Below, piece by piece: positions 14,877 to 15,940 of a stretch of 15,940 nt of DNA. The DNA lies in assembly GCA_910585395.1 (NCBI GenBank), contig CAJUCK010000034.1:1-15940 (forward strand), in the 5' to 3' direction. The notes beneath the pieces were generated by a model. The model saw only the letters and a program-made list of their open reading frames with translations. It was not told the DNA's origin and ran no database searches. Position numbers and translations under genes: made by a program. Numbering within the stretch: position 1 is the first letter of the stretch; each line of letters begins with the position of its first letter. This DNA is from an uncultured Lachnospiraceae bacterium (GTDB lineage: Bacteria > Bacillota > Clostridia > Lachnospirales > Lachnospiraceae).

Positions 14877-14890
14877 AGAGGTTATGCATT

Positions 14891-15802
14891 ATGGGATGTT
14901 ATACCATTGGTGAACTGATCAGGGATGCCAGAGAGCGGCAGCAACTTTCTCAAGAGGATGTATGTTTTGGGATCTGCATGTCATCTACCCTTTCCAGAAT
15001 TGAAAATGGACAGCAGGTGCCAGGCAGAAAAATATTGGAAGGCCTGATACAGCGACTGGGAATTGAGTGGATGTTTGACGTCAGTATGAGCCGGAAAGAA
15101 GGAGAAAAATATGAGTTAGAACAGAAAATGATCCGCTGTATTGGAAAAAAGGAGTACAGCAGAGCAGGAAGACTGGCAGACGAACTGGAGGAACGGCTGA
15201 AAGCAGATTCAAACAGAGAATTTTTGAAAATGGAAGAACAATATTTGCTTTTTGTGAGAGCCATGATACAAATGGATCAGGGAAAGAGTCTGAAAAAGGT
15301 TTTAGAGCAGCTTTTGAAAGCGATACGCATGACGGTTCCGGATTTTGATGGAATACATATTCAGACACGGCTTTTGACCTGCCAGGAAATCAGTATTCTG
15401 AACAGTATAGGCTGTATCTATCATGCCCAGGGAAATTTATGGGACGCCCTGCAGGTTTTGATTGATTTGAAGGAATATATGGAGAACCATACGCTGAATG
15501 GACAGAGGACGTCAGAGAAATATCCAATGATTATTCAGAATCTTTCGTTTTGGATGGTACAAGAAGGATATTATAGGGACGCCCTGGAACTCTGCCAAAA
15601 AGGAATTGAATATTGTATTGAATACGGGAAAATGCATACTTTTCCTATGTTATTATGCAATAAGGCATGTGCTTTGGCAGAGCTGGGACAGATTGAAATG
15701 TCTAAAGAGATTTTTTATCAGAGTACCGCCATATTTGAAGCGGTAGGACAGCAGGATTCTGCTGAGCAAGTTAGAATATATGCCAGAAGTTATGGAATAT
15801 AA
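14891..15802 (+). CDS. XRE-type regulator with TPR-like C-terminal domain
   Basis: A 303-aa cytoplasmic regulator. Residues about 4-60 form an XRE helix-turn-helix (IGELIRDARERQQLSQEDVC, then SSTLSRIENGQQVPGRKILE). The rest is helical and repeat-like, with TPR-type patterns such as LNSIGCIYHAQGNLWDALQVL, FWMVQEGYYRDALELCQKGI and NKACALAELGQIEMSKEIF. The plan matches Rgg/PlcR/RNPP-like regulators, many of which bind a small peptide through the repeats; no adjacent pheromone-type gene is visible up to the window end. ATG 14891 is 9 nt after AGAGG (14877-14881). It follows the DUF975-regulator-kinase operon by 116 bp but appears to have its own promoter, so it may be an independent unit. Confidence 0.85.
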   Translation: MGCYTIGELIRDARERQQLSQEDVCFGICMSSTLSRIENGQQVPGRKILEGLIQRLGIEWMFDVSMSRKEGEKYELEQKMIRCIGKKEYSRAGRLADELEERLKADSNREFLKMEEQYLLFVRAMIQMDQGKSLKKVLEQLLKAIRMTVPDFDGIHIQTRLLTCQEISILNSIGCIYHAQGNLWDALQVLIDLKEYMENHTLNGQRTSEKYPMIIQNLSFWMVQEGYYRDALELCQKGIEYCIEYGKMHTFPMLLCNKACALAELGQIEMSKEIFYQSTAIFEAVGQQDSAEQVRIYARSYGI

Positions 15803-15861
15803 AAAGAGTATTGCATCTCCCCTCTCAATTAAGATTATAGACAAAGAGGATTTCAATTACC

Positions 15862-15901
15862 ATGCGGTCTGATGCAAATTTTTTCTTGCGCCAGACCGCA
15901 T
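15862..15901. other. Strong hairpin without U-tract
   Basis: ATGCGGTCTG (15862-15871) pairs perfectly with CAGACCGCAT (15892-15901); inside, after an A-C mismatch and a U-G wobble, GCAA (15874-15877) pairs with TTGC (15886-15889) around an 8-nt T-rich loop. It lies 60 bp after the XRE-type gene. No run of T follows on either strand, so it is not a textbook intrinsic terminator; it may still end the XRE transcript, or be a structured leader or operator of the next gene beyond the window. Confidence 0.55.
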
Positions 15902-15940
15902 AGCATGTAAAAATTGTTATTCCAGATTTATATTGCGGCG

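Noticed and set aside
1..15940. CRISPR array, IS element, prophage or tRNA/rRNA gene
   Set aside because: No regularly spaced repeat, transposase motif, phage gene or tRNA-like cloverleaf was noticed on reading either strand.

Overview
The window (about 42-45% G+C by eye, strong AGGAGG-type ribosome sites, GGA/GCA/ACA-rich codon use) looks like a chromosome segment of an anaerobic Firmicute, most likely family Lachnospiraceae. The best pointers are families largely confined to that group (DUF6033-, DUF3877-, DUF4474- and DUF975-type proteins) and the split B12-dependent methionine synthase. No phage, IS, CRISPR, tRNA or rRNA sequence was recognised.

Layout. (1) 1-1718: two small orphan genes of the DUF6033 and DUF3877 types on +, then a convergent 81-aa hypothetical gene on -, separated by a two-way terminator. 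(2) 1801-5823: a one-carbon/methionine operon with a clear promoter: metF, a free-standing methionine-synthase activation protein, and a MetH that lacks that domain; the last two overlap by ATGA. (3) 5824-7793: a structured or remnant-containing intergenic stretch, then a membrane-anchored DUF4474 protein overlapping a metallophosphoesterase. (4) 7964-8602: what appears to be a broken ECF sigma/anti-sigma locus collapsed into one reading frame. (5) 11898-8526 on -: a small ORF, a CLC-type anion transporter (features of the fluoride/proton subgroup), an OmpR-type response regulator and a histidine kinase, all tightly coupled. (6) 12007-14774 on +: DUF975 membrane protein, a second OmpR-type regulator and its kinase. 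(7) 14891-15802: an XRE-type regulator with a TPR-like C-terminal part, followed by a strong hairpin at the window end.

How it fits together. Block 2 makes methyl-tetrahydrofolate and passes the methyl group to homocysteine, with cobalamin reactivation supplied in trans. Blocks 5 and 6 are divergent operons, each with its own two-component system, that share a 108-bp control region holding an 11-bp-phased direct repeat and an 11-bp inverted repeat. That region is the best candidate for cross-regulation in the window.

The most unusual observations are the sigma/anti-sigma fusion lacking sigma region 4 (7964-8602), the OmpR-type regulator whose receiver is about nine residues short between helix 1 and the phosphoacceptor Asp (12904-13563), and the divergent control region at 11899-12006. 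All family names come from reading the sequence; no database search was run.
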